A stretch of 64,000 bases of DNA from Actinomycetes bacterium (GTDB taxonomy: Bacteria; Actinomycetota; Acidimicrobiia; Acidimicrobiales; Ilumatobacteraceae): assembly GCA_021414085.1 (NCBI GenBank), contig JAIOPC010000017.1, positions 124,001 to 188,000 on the forward strand, read 5' to 3'. Made by a program: the position numbers and the translations under genes. Below, in pieces: positions 40,794 to 49,108 of this stretch. The notes under the pieces are model-generated. The model saw only the letters and a list, made by a program, of their open reading frames with translations, was not told the DNA's origin and ran no database searches. Every line of letters begins with the position of its first letter. Position 1 is the first letter of the stretch.

Positions 40794-40953
40794 AGTGTGA
40801 GTTCTTCCGCCTAAGTCGTGCCCGGCCAGCGACCCATCGCCACTGCCTCAAACACCGTTCGCAGTGAATATCGGCGCGCACGTAGCGGTTCTAAAGCGGA
40901 GTTTGGTGACCTCGTCGACCGGAAACCGACCCTTCAACGCGTACGGTGGTTAA

Positions 40954-41952
40954 GTGCCCGATCTAACAGCCACGATCCGATCTGCCGTTGTCGCGCGGCG
41001 ACCTGTTGATGCTCGCGAACGCGGGTCGGTTTCGAGATTTGTCGAGCTGTTCGATGGCCTGGCGCGTCCCTTCGACGAGCACGCTTCGAAGGTTCACGTC
41101 ACCGCCTCGGCGATTCTCGTCAGCGACGACCGACGGCGAGTGGTGCTGCATCGCCACAAACGGCTGCAGCTGTGGTTGCAGCCCGGCGGCCATATCGACG
41201 CCGATGAATTGCCCTGGAATGGCGCGCTCCGCGAGACGCTTGAGGAGACCGGATTACCTGCGGTCCTCGTCGACGCCGACGCGCCTGATGGTCCCGCGCT
41301 GCTGCACGTCGACGTGCACTCGGGCGGGCGCGGTCACACCCACCTCGATCTGCGCTACCTGGTCGAAGCGTCGCACGTGAAGCCCACGCCGCCAGCCGGG
41401 GAGAGCCAGGACGTGCAGTGGTTTGCGTGGCACCAGGCGATCGACCTGGCCGACGCCGGGCTGGAGGGCATCCTGCGGGCGCTGCAACCGGGGGAGGCCA
41501 AGGTGCGTGCCGTGCGCAACACCGATGCCGGCGGGTGTGCGCAGGTCTACATGCGGAGCCGAGAGTTCGCATTGCCGACCGTGCCCTCGGTGCACCCGCC
41601 GCGCGAGATTCGCCGGTGGATGGCCGACGAGGTCGTGGGCCGCACCGACATGTGGGTCGCCGAAGTCGATGGCACGATCGTCGGTCTGATGGTGCTGGCT
41701 GCAGATGTCGGCAGCGCCGGTTGGATCGAGCAGCTGTACATCGACCCCGCGTGGATGGGCCGTGGTCTTGGCGATCGGTTCGTGCAGCTCGCCAAGGAAC
41801 GGCTGTCGGCTGGCTTGCAGTTGTGGACGTTCCAGGTCAACGAACCCGCTCGGCGTTTCTACGAACGCCATGGTTTCGTCGCGGCCGAGCTGACCGATGG
41901 CGCCGGCAACGAGGAACGGGCACCGGACGTGCGCTATCACTGGTCGCCATGA
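40954..41952 (+). CDS. NUDIX hydrolase fused to GNAT acetyltransferase
   Basis: 332 residues. The NUDIX part (about 45-180) has a complete box 'GHIDADELPWNGALRETLEE' followed by TGL. After a linker, residues 200-330 form a GNAT fold with the acetyl-CoA-binding 'LYIDPAWMGRGLGDRFVQLA' and 'WTFQVNEPARRFYERHGFVA'. Both catalytic modules look intact, so one polypeptide may hydrolyse a nucleoside-diphosphate-linked substrate and acetylate a related molecule. GTG start. Divergent from the response regulator. Confidence 0.9.
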   Translation: MPDLTATIRSAVVARRPVDARERGSVSRFVELFDGLARPFDEHASKVHVTASAILVSDDRRRVVLHRHKRLQLWLQPGGHIDADELPWNGALRETLEETGLPAVLVDADAPDGPALLHVDVHSGGRGHTHLDLRYLVEASHVKPTPPAGESQDVQWFAWHQAIDLADAGLEGILRALQPGEAKVRAVRNTDAGGCAQVYMRSREFALPTVPSVHPPREIRRWMADEVVGRTDMWVAEVDGTIVGLMVLAADVGSAGWIEQLYIDPAWMGRGLGDRFVQLAKERLSAGLQLWTFQVNEPARRFYERHGFVAAELTDGAGNEERAPDVRYHWSP

Positions 41953-41977
41953 GTTCTTCTTCCTAGGAGGGTTGCAA

Positions 41978-42011
41978 TGCGTACAGTCGCGATATATCGT
42001 GAACGTACGCA
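41978..42011. promoter_or_regulatory. Nested dyad operator before padR
   Basis: The palindrome CGATATATCG (41990-41999) is centred exactly between TGCGTAC (41978-41984) and GTACGCA (42005-42011), giving a 34-bp element with one symmetry centre. It lies 24 bp upstream of the PadR-family gene and is the probable autoregulatory site. Confidence 0.6.
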
Positions 42012-42035
42012 ATAGATCAACCGCCGGGAGGCAAT

Positions 42036-42572
42036 ATGCGAGAAAGATTCCATGACCGTGACCGCAAAGACAGGGACCGCGGTGAGTTCGGCTTTGGCCG
42101 GCGCGGCGGACCACATCACGGTGGGCGCCGTACCCGCCGTGGCGACATCCGTGTCGCGCTACTGGCCGGACTGAGTGATGGCCCGGCGCACGGGTACGAA
42201 CTCATCCAGCGCTTGTCCGATCGGACGGGTGGCCGGTGGAAGCCGAGCCCGGGTTCGGTGTACCCGACGCTGCAGTTGCTCGAGGACGCAGGTTTCGTGT
42301 CGTCGAGCCAGCAAGACACCAAGCGCGTGTACTCGATCACCGAGGCGGGCCAAGCCGAGTTGAAGGAAAAGATGGCGGCAGCCGGTGGCACGCCGCCGTG
42401 GATGGATCCGGAGTCAGCTGGCAGTCACGACGACCTGCGCAAAGCTGTCGGGCAACTCATCATGGCGACCAAGCAGATCGGCATGAGCGACAACCAAGCC
42501 CAGGTCGATGCCACGGTCACCATCTTGAACGACGCACGCAAGAAGGTGTACCAACTACTCGCTGAGGCGTGA
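42036..42572 (+). CDS. PadR-family transcriptional regulator
   Basis: 178 residues. After an Arg/His/Gly-rich N-terminus ('RRGGPHHGGRRTRRGD') comes a PadR winged helix: 'RVALLAGLSDGPAHGYELIQRL', 'PSPGSVYPTLQLLEDAGFVSSS', 'RVYSITEAGQAEL' (in parts). The C-terminal helix is the dimerisation segment. The charged, His-containing N-terminus is like that of YqjI-type PadR proteins, which sense metals, but this is inference. A strong Shine-Dalgarno (GGGAGG) precedes the ATG. A nested palindrome upstream suggests autoregulation; a target operon is not evident. Confidence 0.92.
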   Translation: MRERFHDRDRKDRDRGEFGFGRRGGPHHGGRRTRRGDIRVALLAGLSDGPAHGYELIQRLSDRTGGRWKPSPGSVYPTLQLLEDAGFVSSSQQDTKRVYSITEAGQAELKEKMAAAGGTPPWMDPESAGSHDDLRKAVGQLIMATKQIGMSDNQAQVDATVTILNDARKKVYQLLAEA

Positions 42573-42598
42573 GTCTCGGTGAGTTGGCCTTGCGGGCA

Positions 42599-42612
42599 CG
42601 AACACATGTTCG
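42599..42612. promoter_or_regulatory. SOS (LexA) box before dnaE2
   Basis: CGAACACATGTTCG is a full match to the actinobacterial SOS consensus CGAACRNRYGTTCG. It overlaps a -10-like GATAAAGT and ends 18 bases before the dnaE2 ATG. Confidence 0.9.
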
Positions 42613-42630
42613 ATAAAGTCGCGAACCCCT

Positions 42631-45600
42631 ATGGGCTTCAACAACCCGAACATGCCGTGGAGCGAACTCGAGCGACTGCTGTCGGATCAGCGCGGCAAGG
42701 ATGGGCGAGCGCCGGGCAGTCCATCGTGGAATGCGGGTGGCGACGGGCCAGCTTGGGGTCGCAAGCGTCAGCCGTATGAGCCACCGCCGACGCCGCGATC
42801 TACTGGCAGTCGGGTTCCGTACGCGGAACTGCATTGCCACAGCAACTTCTCGTTCCTCGACGGCGCTTCGCATCCCGAGCAGCTCGCGGAAGAGGCGGCG
42901 CGCCTTGGCCTAGAAGCCTTGGCGCTCACTGACCACGATGGCTTTTATGGCGTCGTGCGCTTCGCGGAAGCAGCGCGCACGGTTGGTCTGCCCACCGTGT
43001 TCGGGGCGGAGATCTCGCTGACCGCACAGGGCCGAGTCGCGCGCGGCGAAACCGACACGCAGCACCAAGTCGACACCGGGATGGTGGTCGACAGCCATGC
43101 CCCCGATCCGCATGGCCAGCACCTGCTGGTGTTGGCCGACGGCCCTGCGGGTTACGCGCGCCTCGCGCGTGCGCTCAGCCTTGGCCATCTCGCTGGCGAG
43201 AAGGGCGCGCCGCAGTTCGCGTTCGACGATGTCGCCGACGCTGTCGGCGGCCACGCATGGGTGCTCACCGGTTGCCGCAAGGGTGCGGTGCCCGCGGCGT
43301 TGGTGAACGATGGACCGCGCGCGGCGGCGCGCGAGTTACAGCGGATGGTCGCCGCCTTCGGTCGCGACCGCGTGCTGGTGGAACTGTGGGATCACGGCAA
43401 CCCTCTCGATTCGGTGCGCAATGATGCACTCGCCGAGTTGGCCGCGCGCAACGACATCGGCTGCATCGCAACTAACAACGTGCACTACGCCACGCCTGCG
43501 CAACGTCGTTTGGCCACCGCCGTTGCTGCAGTGCGAGCGCGCAGCAGCCTCGATGATCTCGATCCGTGGTTGCCCGCATCGGCCAGCGCGCACCTACGCA
43601 GCGGCGCCGAACAGGCGCGCCGCTTCCTGCGCTACCCGGGCGTCGTCGAACTCGCTGCCGAAATCGGGCGGGCTGCCGCCTTCGACCTGTCGTTGGTCGC
43701 GCCAAAGCTGCCGCCATTCCCGTGCCCGCACGATACGCATGGGGTGCAGCTCACTGAGATGGCGTATCTGCGCCAGTTAGCGGAGGAGGGTGGGCGTCGG
43801 CGTTATGGCGAGCGGCCCGCCGCACACGAAGATCTCTCGCTACGCGCACGTGCATGGCGCACTATCGACCACGAACTCGATGTCATCGAAGGGCTCGGCT
43901 TTGCTGGCTACTTCCTGGTCGTGTGGGATCTCGTCGAGTTCTGCAGTCGCGCCGACATCTACTGCCAGGGCCGGGGAAGTGCCGCCAACAGCGCGGTCTG
44001 TTACGCGCTGGGTGTCACCAAGGCCGATGCGGTCAGCCTCGGTCTGTTGTTCGAACGCTTCCTCTCGCCCGAGCGCGATGGTCCACCCGACATCGACATC
44101 GACATCGAATCCGATCGTCGCGAAGAGGTCATCCAATACGTGTACCAGCGCTACGGCCGGCACCACACCGCGCAGGTCGCCAACGTCATCACCTACCGCG
44201 CCCGTTCGTCGGTGCGCGATATGGCCAAGGCGTTGGGTTACGCACCGGGGCAGCAAGATGCGTGGAGCAAGCAGATGGATGCGTGGGGCACGGTCAGCAC
44301 CACCGCTGGGCAACGCGATCACGAGATTCCGGCGGTCGTGCTGGAACTCGCCGCCGAGATCGAAGATTCGCCGCGCCATCTCGGCATTCACTCCGGCGGC
44401 ATGGTGATCTGCGATCGGCCGGTGATCGAGGTATGCCCGGTCGAGTGGGGGCGCATGCAAGACCGCAGCGTGCTGCAGTGGGACAAAGACGACTGCGCCG
44501 CGGCGGGTCTAGTGAAGTTCGATCTACTCGGCCTCGGCATGCTCAGCGCGTTGCACTACGCCGTCGATCTCATTCGCGAGCACCGCGGCTACGACGTCGA
44601 CCTGGCCACCATTCCGCAAGAGGACGATGTGTACGCGATGCTGTGCCGCGCCGACACGGTTGGCGTGTTCCAGATCGAATCGCGTGCGCAGATGGCGACG
44701 CTGCCGCGGTTGAAGCCGCGCCGGTTCTACGACTTAGTGGTGGAAGTGGCGCTCATCCGCCCTGGGCCCATTCAAGGTGGCTCGGTGCACCCCTATATCC
44801 GTCGCCGTAATGGGCTCGAACCGATCACGTATCTACATCCGCTGTTGGAGAATTCGCTGGGCAAGACGCTCGGTGTGCCGCTGTTTCAAGAGCAGTTGAT
44901 GCAGATGGCCATCGACGTTGCCGGGTTCTCGCCCAGCGAGGCCGATCAATTGCGTCAGGCGATGGGTTCCAAACGCAGCCGCGCGCGCATGGAGAAGTTG
45001 AAGGCGCGCTTGTTCGAAGGCATGGCCGAGCGCGGTATCGCTGGCGAAGTCGCCGAAGAGATCTTCATGAAGATGGCCGCGTTCGCGAACTATGGGTTCC
45101 CCGAATCGCACAGTGTCAGCTTCTCGTACCTTGTCTACGCGTCGTCGTGGATCAAGTTTCACGAACCGGCCGCGTTCTGCGCGGCGCTACTCAACGCGCA
45201 GCCGATGGGTTTCTGGAGTCCGCACTCGCTCTGCCAAGACGCGCGCCGCCATGGCGTCGTGGTGAATTCGCCCGATCTCAACGCGTCGAAGGCGCTGGCG
45301 ATACTTGAACCGTGCGCCGACAGCGTTGGTGGTGTTGCAGTGCGCTTAGGTATCGGCTCGGTGCGTGGTCTCGGCAGCGATCTCGCCGTGGCGATCGAGA
45401 GCGGTCGACCGTATACGTCGTTGGAAGATCTAGTGCGACGGGTGCCGGAGCTGAACCTCGCGCAGCTGGAAGCGATGGCGACTGCTGGTCTGTTCGAAGA
45501 GTGTTTCGGAATGGAGCGGCGCCAGGCACTGTGGGCCGTCGGCGCGGCGGTGCAATCGCGGCCCGGACGGTTGGAAGGGATCGTGGTCGGTGAACGGGCA

Positions 45601-46029
45601 CCGAACCTGCCGGGCATGGAACCGATGGAAGTTGCCGTTGCCGACTTGTGGGCAACAGGGATCGCGCCGAATGGTCACCCGACCCAATTCCTGCGCGAAG
45701 CGCTTGCGCATCAGGGTGTCGTCACCGCGGTTGGGTTGTGGGATTGCGAGCCGCGCAGCAAGGTGCTGGTTGCCGGCATCGTCACCCATCGCCAACGCCC
45801 GATGACCGCGCAGGGCGTGACGTTCATGAATCTGGAAGACGAAACCGGGCTGATCAACATCGTCGTGTCGAAGGGCTGCTGGGCGCGCCATCGCAAGATC
45901 GCGCGCGGTGCCCCGGCATTGCTGATCCGTGGTCGCCTAGAACGCAGCGAAGGCGTCATCAACATCAGCGCCGAACAACTCACTCCATTACCCATCGCCG
46001 CCCACCACCCCAGCCGCGACTTCCGTTGA
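42631..46029 (+). CDS. dnaE2: Error-prone DNA polymerase III alpha subunit DnaE2
   Basis: 1132 residues, matching actinobacterial DnaE2. An N-terminal Pro/Gly-rich leader precedes the PHP domain ('YAELHCHSNFSFLDGASHPE', 'LALTDHDGFYG'). The catalytic palm shows 'QGRGSAANSAVCYALGVT' and 'PPDIDIDIESDRREEVI'. The C-terminal half includes 'YGFPESHSVSFSYLVYASSW' and an OB-fold with 'GVTFMNLEDETGLINIVV'. DnaE2 works with ImuA' and ImuB in lesion bypass and damage-induced mutagenesis. Here it is 3 kb from imuB, separated by four unrelated genes, with its own SOS box. No Shine-Dalgarno is seen at the ATG; the leader is very short. Confidence 0.95.
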   Translation: MGFNNPNMPWSELERLLSDQRGKDGRAPGSPSWNAGGDGPAWGRKRQPYEPPPTPRSTGSRVPYAELHCHSNFSFLDGASHPEQLAEEAARLGLEALALTDHDGFYGVVRFAEAARTVGLPTVFGAEISLTAQGRVARGETDTQHQVDTGMVVDSHAPDPHGQHLLVLADGPAGYARLARALSLGHLAGEKGAPQFAFDDVADAVGGHAWVLTGCRKGAVPAALVNDGPRAAARELQRMVAAFGRDRVLVELWDHGNPLDSVRNDALAELAARNDIGCIATNNVHYATPAQRRLATAVAAVRARSSLDDLDPWLPASASAHLRSGAEQARRFLRYPGVVELAAEIGRAAAFDLSLVAPKLPPFPCPHDTHGVQLTEMAYLRQLAEEGGRRRYGERPAAHEDLSLRARAWRTIDHELDVIEGLGFAGYFLVVWDLVEFCSRADIYCQGRGSAANSAVCYALGVTKADAVSLGLLFERFLSPERDGPPDIDIDIESDRREEVIQYVYQRYGRHHTAQVANVITYRARSSVRDMAKALGYAPGQQDAWSKQMDAWGTVSTTAGQRDHEIPAVVLELAAEIEDSPRHLGIHSGGMVICDRPVIEVCPVEWGRMQDRSVLQWDKDDCAAAGLVKFDLLGLGMLSALHYAVDLIREHRGYDVDLATIPQEDDVYAMLCRADTVGVFQIESRAQMATLPRLKPRRFYDLVVEVALIRPGPIQGGSVHPYIRRRNGLEPITYLHPLLENSLGKTLGVPLFQEQLMQMAIDVAGFSPSEADQLRQAMGSKRSRARMEKLKARLFEGMAERGIAGEVAEEIFMKMAAFANYGFPESHSVSFSYLVYASSWIKFHEPAAFCAALLNAQPMGFWSPHSLCQDARRHGVVVNSPDLNASKALAILEPCADSVGGVAVRLGIGSVRGLGSDLAVAIESGRPYTSLEDLVRRVPELNLAQLEAMATAGLFEECFGMERRQALWAVGAAVQSRPGRLEGIVVGERAPNLPGMEPMEVAVADLWATGIAPNGHPTQFLREALAHQGVVTAVGLWDCEPRSKVLVAGIVTHRQRPMTAQGVTFMNLEDETGLINIVVSKGCWARHRKIARGAPALLIRGRLERSEGVINISAEQLTPLPIAAHHPSRDFR

Positions 46030-46145
46030 ATGCGTAAGAATCGTGTGCACCACTGACCGACTGTCCCGCCACACGGGCAATATCCGATCGGTGGTCCGAG
46101 TGATCTCGGGTTGCTGGGGTCGTTCGGTCTCGGCCGAGCCGCCGG

Positions 46146-46499
46146 TCAAGTCGGAATCAGGATTTCACCGCTGAAATCGATCCCATCGTTCGCCGTCGCT
46201 TCGATGGATACCTTCATCGGTCCAGTTCCAGGCGCGATGCCAGCGAAGCCATTTGAGCCGACTAGATGCCCGTCGGCACCGACTGGGATCGGCATCGAGC
46301 TCCCGTCGGGCATGGTGATTGTGACCGTCGAGCCCGGCTTCAGGCCAGCAGCGCGCAAACCTTCACTGAGGGAGCCACACACCAGGGCGTTACCAGAACG
46401 CAGGCACGTTTCTTTGCTCGTCGAATCGGAGCAAGCCGAGGCACCAACGAGAACGAGCACGCCGGCAAAGAGTGCAGACCAGTTCCATCGAACTCTCAC
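46146..46499 (-). CDS. Small lipoprotein
   Basis: 117 residues. A lipoprotein signal peptide ('WSALFAGVLVLVGASACSDS') ends in a lipobox with Cys at about residue 23. The mature chain is small, Gly-rich and beta-like ('GLKPGSTVTITMPDGSSMPI', 'GFAGIAPGTGPMKVSIEA'), with one Cys pair ('TCLRSGNALVCG'). It would be anchored on the outer face of the membrane. Function is unknown; monocistronic, convergent with dnaE2. Confidence 0.75.
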   Translation of the reverse strand: MRVRWNWSALFAGVLVLVGASACSDSTSKETCLRSGNALVCGSLSEGLRAAGLKPGSTVTITMPDGSSMPIPVGADGHLVGSNGFAGIAPGTGPMKVSIEATANDGIDFSGEILIPT

Positions 46500-46677
46500 G
46501 GCTCAACCTCTAACTCTGCTCGGACCTACCGCCAAGTGCATCGTGCCCGACTTGGCCCCGATTGGTCAAGATCGAGGAAGGCCCACGCGAACCCGGCACG
46601 CGTTGTGCGTCGACAGAGGATCTCAGGAAGTCGAAATGGAACAAACCAGTCCCAGACAGGACTTGATCGGTGCCGGA

Positions 46678-46956
46678 TCAGTCGTTCGTGTCGGACACGT
46701 AGCGAAAGCTCGCTGCGATCAGGACAGCGCAGGCGATGAGGCCAGCCGCGATGCCGATCTCGAAGAACAGCCAGTTGAACGACTTCCGAGCTCCAACCTC
46801 TTCTGGAATCAAGGTCAGATTGCTCACAGATCCGTCGCTCGCCGCTCCAACGCTGTAACCGAGCACGGCTCCTAGTCCACCACCGAGCACGAGGAACAGG
46901 AGTGCGTAGGCCTGGAGTCCGATGTTGGCGGTGAGCTTGCGTCCCGTGTTCGTCAT
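46678..46956 (-). CDS. Small two-TM membrane protein, 92 aa
   Basis: Two hydrophobic segments ('YALLFLVLGGGLGAVLGYSVG' and 'WLFFEIGIAAGLIACAVLIAAS', quoted in part) flank a short loop of about 30 residues. The start at 46956 is chosen because the longer ORF upstream is Arg/Cys-rich and unlike a protein. No family recognised. It lies divergent from the VOC gene. Confidence 0.62.
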   Translation of the reverse strand: MTNTGRKLTANIGLQAYALLFLVLGGGLGAVLGYSVGAASDGSVSNLTLIPEEVGARKSFNWLFFEIGIAAGLIACAVLIAASFRYVSDTND

Positions 46957-47054
46957 GGCTTTACATCGACGTTTACTAGCACCACCTTTATCCACTCGCC
47001 CTCGATGCGCACGGCGACCCGATTGGCACTCAGTGTTTGCGCGACAATTCCGGC

Positions 47055-47417
47055 ATGTCCAACGTCGCACGCATTGGTGGGGTCTTCTTTCGCAGCAACA
47101 ATCCGGCGGCGACTGCCGAGTGGTACCGCACCCACCTTGGCGTTCCCGTCGAGCAATGGGACACAACACACGGGGCCACGCTCGGCGAACCCGGTCACGA
47201 GGCGGTGTGGGCCGCCTTTGCTGCAGACACCGACTACTTCGGTCCGAGCAAGCAGCAATTCATGATCAATCTCGTTACGCCCGACATTGTCGCGACTCTT
47301 GAGAGCATGCGCGCCGCCGGCGTCGAAGTCGCTGATCAGATTCAGGAGTCCGAGTTCGGCAAGTTCGCCTGGGCGGTCGACTGCGATGGGCGCCGCGTGG
47401 AGTTGTGGCAACCGTGA
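47055..47417 (+). CDS. VOC-superfamily (glyoxalase-like) protein
   Basis: 120 residues, one VOC module pair: 'ARIGGVFFRSNNPAATAEWYRTHLG' (in part), 'FMINLVTPDIVATLESMRAAGVEV' (in part), and 'AWAVDCDGRRVELWQP', which ends with the Glu of the metal site. Members bind a divalent metal and act on varied small molecules; the substrate cannot be told. The stop overlaps the GTG of the following metallohydrolase, so they form an operon. Confidence 0.85.
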   Translation: MSNVARIGGVFFRSNNPAATAEWYRTHLGVPVEQWDTTHGATLGEPGHEAVWAAFAADTDYFGPSKQQFMINLVTPDIVATLESMRAAGVEVADQIQESEFGKFAWAVDCDGRRVELWQP

Positions 47418-48193
47418 CTGCCGTCGTTCTGCCAGTCGCCAAGCGCTGGTTCGAGCGCACGCGTGTTGACGATGCGATCACGCTGTTGTGGGAGCCGCAC
47501 GTCATCGCCCTGATGCGTTGCAACATCTGGCATGTTCGGGGTCGCGATCGCGACCTGGTGATCGATACCGGGATGGGTGTGTGCAGCCTGGTCGAAGAGT
47601 TGGGCGAGTTACTCGACAAACCGGTGTCGGCTGTCGCCACCCACGGCCACGACGATCACATTGGTGGTCATCATGAATTCGCCGACGTGATCGCGCACCC
47701 ACTCGAAGCACCACTGTTGCAGGCTGGCGCGCTGCACACACTCGACATCGTCGCTGGTTGGGGCGCCGACGTGGTGGCGATGCTCACCGGGTCCGGTTAT
47801 GCGATGGACGAGCCGTACTTCGTCGACGCGCTGCCAGCCGGTTACGTGTTCGAGCAGTATCGCCAACAACCGGCGCGAGTCACGCGGTTGATCGACGAGG
47901 GCGACATCGTCGACACCGGTGATCGCGCGTTTGAAGTGCTGCACCTGCCGGGGCACTCACCGGGCTCGATCGGTCTATGGGACGAAGCGACGGGCACGCT
48001 CTTCTCGGGCGATGCGTTGTACGACGGTCCGTTGCTCGACGAACTCGCCGAGTCGAACATCACCGACTACTGCGCAACGATGCGCCGTCTCATGTCGCTG
48101 CCGGTGAACGTCGTGCACGCTGGCCACGACCCCAGCTTCGGCCGCGAGCGTTTGCGCGAACTGTGTCGCGCATACCTCGACCGACGCTCCTAG
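47414..48193 (+). CDS. MBL-fold metallohydrolase
   Basis: 259 residues with the metallo-beta-lactamase motif 'VATHGHDDHIGGHHEF' (HxHxDH), a further His in 'FEVLHLPGHSPGSIGLWDE', Asp in 'LFSGDALYDGP' and His in 'VVHAGHDPSFG'. These bind two metals. Related proteins hydrolyse glyoxalase thioesters or lactones, which fits the VOC gene upstream (possible two-step aldehyde detoxification, inference). GTG start overlapping the VOC stop. Confidence 0.9.
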   Translation: MTAVVLPVAKRWFERTRVDDAITLLWEPHVIALMRCNIWHVRGRDRDLVIDTGMGVCSLVEELGELLDKPVSAVATHGHDDHIGGHHEFADVIAHPLEAPLLQAGALHTLDIVAGWGADVVAMLTGSGYAMDEPYFVDALPAGYVFEQYRQQPARVTRLIDEGDIVDTGDRAFEVLHLPGHSPGSIGLWDEATGTLFSGDALYDGPLLDELAESNITDYCATMRRLMSLPVNVVHAGHDPSFGRERLRELCRAYLDRRS

Positions 48194-49098
48194 CTAGCGC
48201 GTCGGGCGCGGTTCGTGAGGTAGGCGCCGAGGACGGCGATGCCGCAACCGACGATCGCCAGCACGGCCACCGACTCGTGGCGCACTAGCGAGCCGAGCAG
48301 TAACGAGACGACCGGCACCAGATACACGCTCACCGAGGCGCGGGTGCTGCCCAGGCGACCGGCGTTGTTCGCCATCACTACAAATGCGAGTGCCGTGCCA
48401 AGCACGCCAAGGCCGACCATCGCGAGGAACGGTCCCCAGGCGAAGTGGACTTCGTCGAGCGACGGAATCGCGAACGGTGTGATCAGTACGAATGCGATGC
48501 CCTGTGCCCGCCACAACACAGGCAAGCCGCCGTACTTCTGCTGCAACGGCACTGCCACGTTGAGCGAGAAACCGTAGAGCACGAGCGCGATGAAGATCAG
48601 CCCGATGCCCGACCACGAGTCGTTTCCGCCGCCGCCAGACGCGAGCGCAATCAGCAGCACGCCGGAAAACCCAACCGCTACGCCGAAGACCTGCTGCTTG
48701 GGTGGCAATCGCCGTGCAAGAAAGGCGGCGACGACAGCAACGAACAACGGAGTCGCACCGTTCAGCATCCCGGTCACCGACGACGACACTCGCTCCTCTG
48801 CGAATGGGAAGATCGAGAGCGGCAAGGCCATCCAGATCACGCCGAGCAGCAACACGCGGCGCATGTCGGCGCGCTCCATCTTCGCTCGCCGTGCAGATGG
48901 AAACAGGCTGAGTGTCGCAAACCCGAACCCAACGCGCATTGGCGTGATCAGTGCAGCAGGAAACGCCTCGAGTCCTTCGGCGATGAAGTAGAACGACGTG
49001 CCCCACACAAGCCCCGGCACTGCGAGTCGAAACCAGTCGACCGGCGACATGTGTATCGGTGCATTTGCAACTGGAACGGATGCGGCAGTGGCGGTCAC
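48190..49098 (-). CDS. EamA/DMT-family transporter
   Basis: 302 residues with about ten hydrophobic helices in two EamA halves ('FRLAVPGLVWGTSFYFIAEGL', 'GIGLIFIALVLYGFSLNVAV', 'SVYLVPVVSLLLGSLV', and others in part). The second helix of the first half has the 'PALITPMRVGFG' type motif. It is an exporter or metabolite carrier of the drug/metabolite superfamily. The GTG at 49098 is chosen; the Met at 49050 is an alternative. The start is just downstream of the PfkB kinase stop in the same direction. Confidence 0.85.
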   Translation of the reverse strand: MTATAASVPVANAPIHMSPVDWFRLAVPGLVWGTSFYFIAEGLEAFPAALITPMRVGFGFATLSLFPSARRAKMERADMRRVLLLGVIWMALPLSIFPFAEERVSSSVTGMLNGATPLFVAVVAAFLARRLPPKQQVFGVAVGFSGVLLIALASGGGGNDSWSGIGLIFIALVLYGFSLNVAVPLQQKYGGLPVLWRAQGIAFVLITPFAIPSLDEVHFAWGPFLAMVGLGVLGTALAFVVMANNAGRLGSTRASVSVYLVPVVSLLLGSLVRHESVAVLAIVGCGIAVLGAYLTNRARRAS

Positions 49099-49108
49099 GT
49101 GCTTGAGG

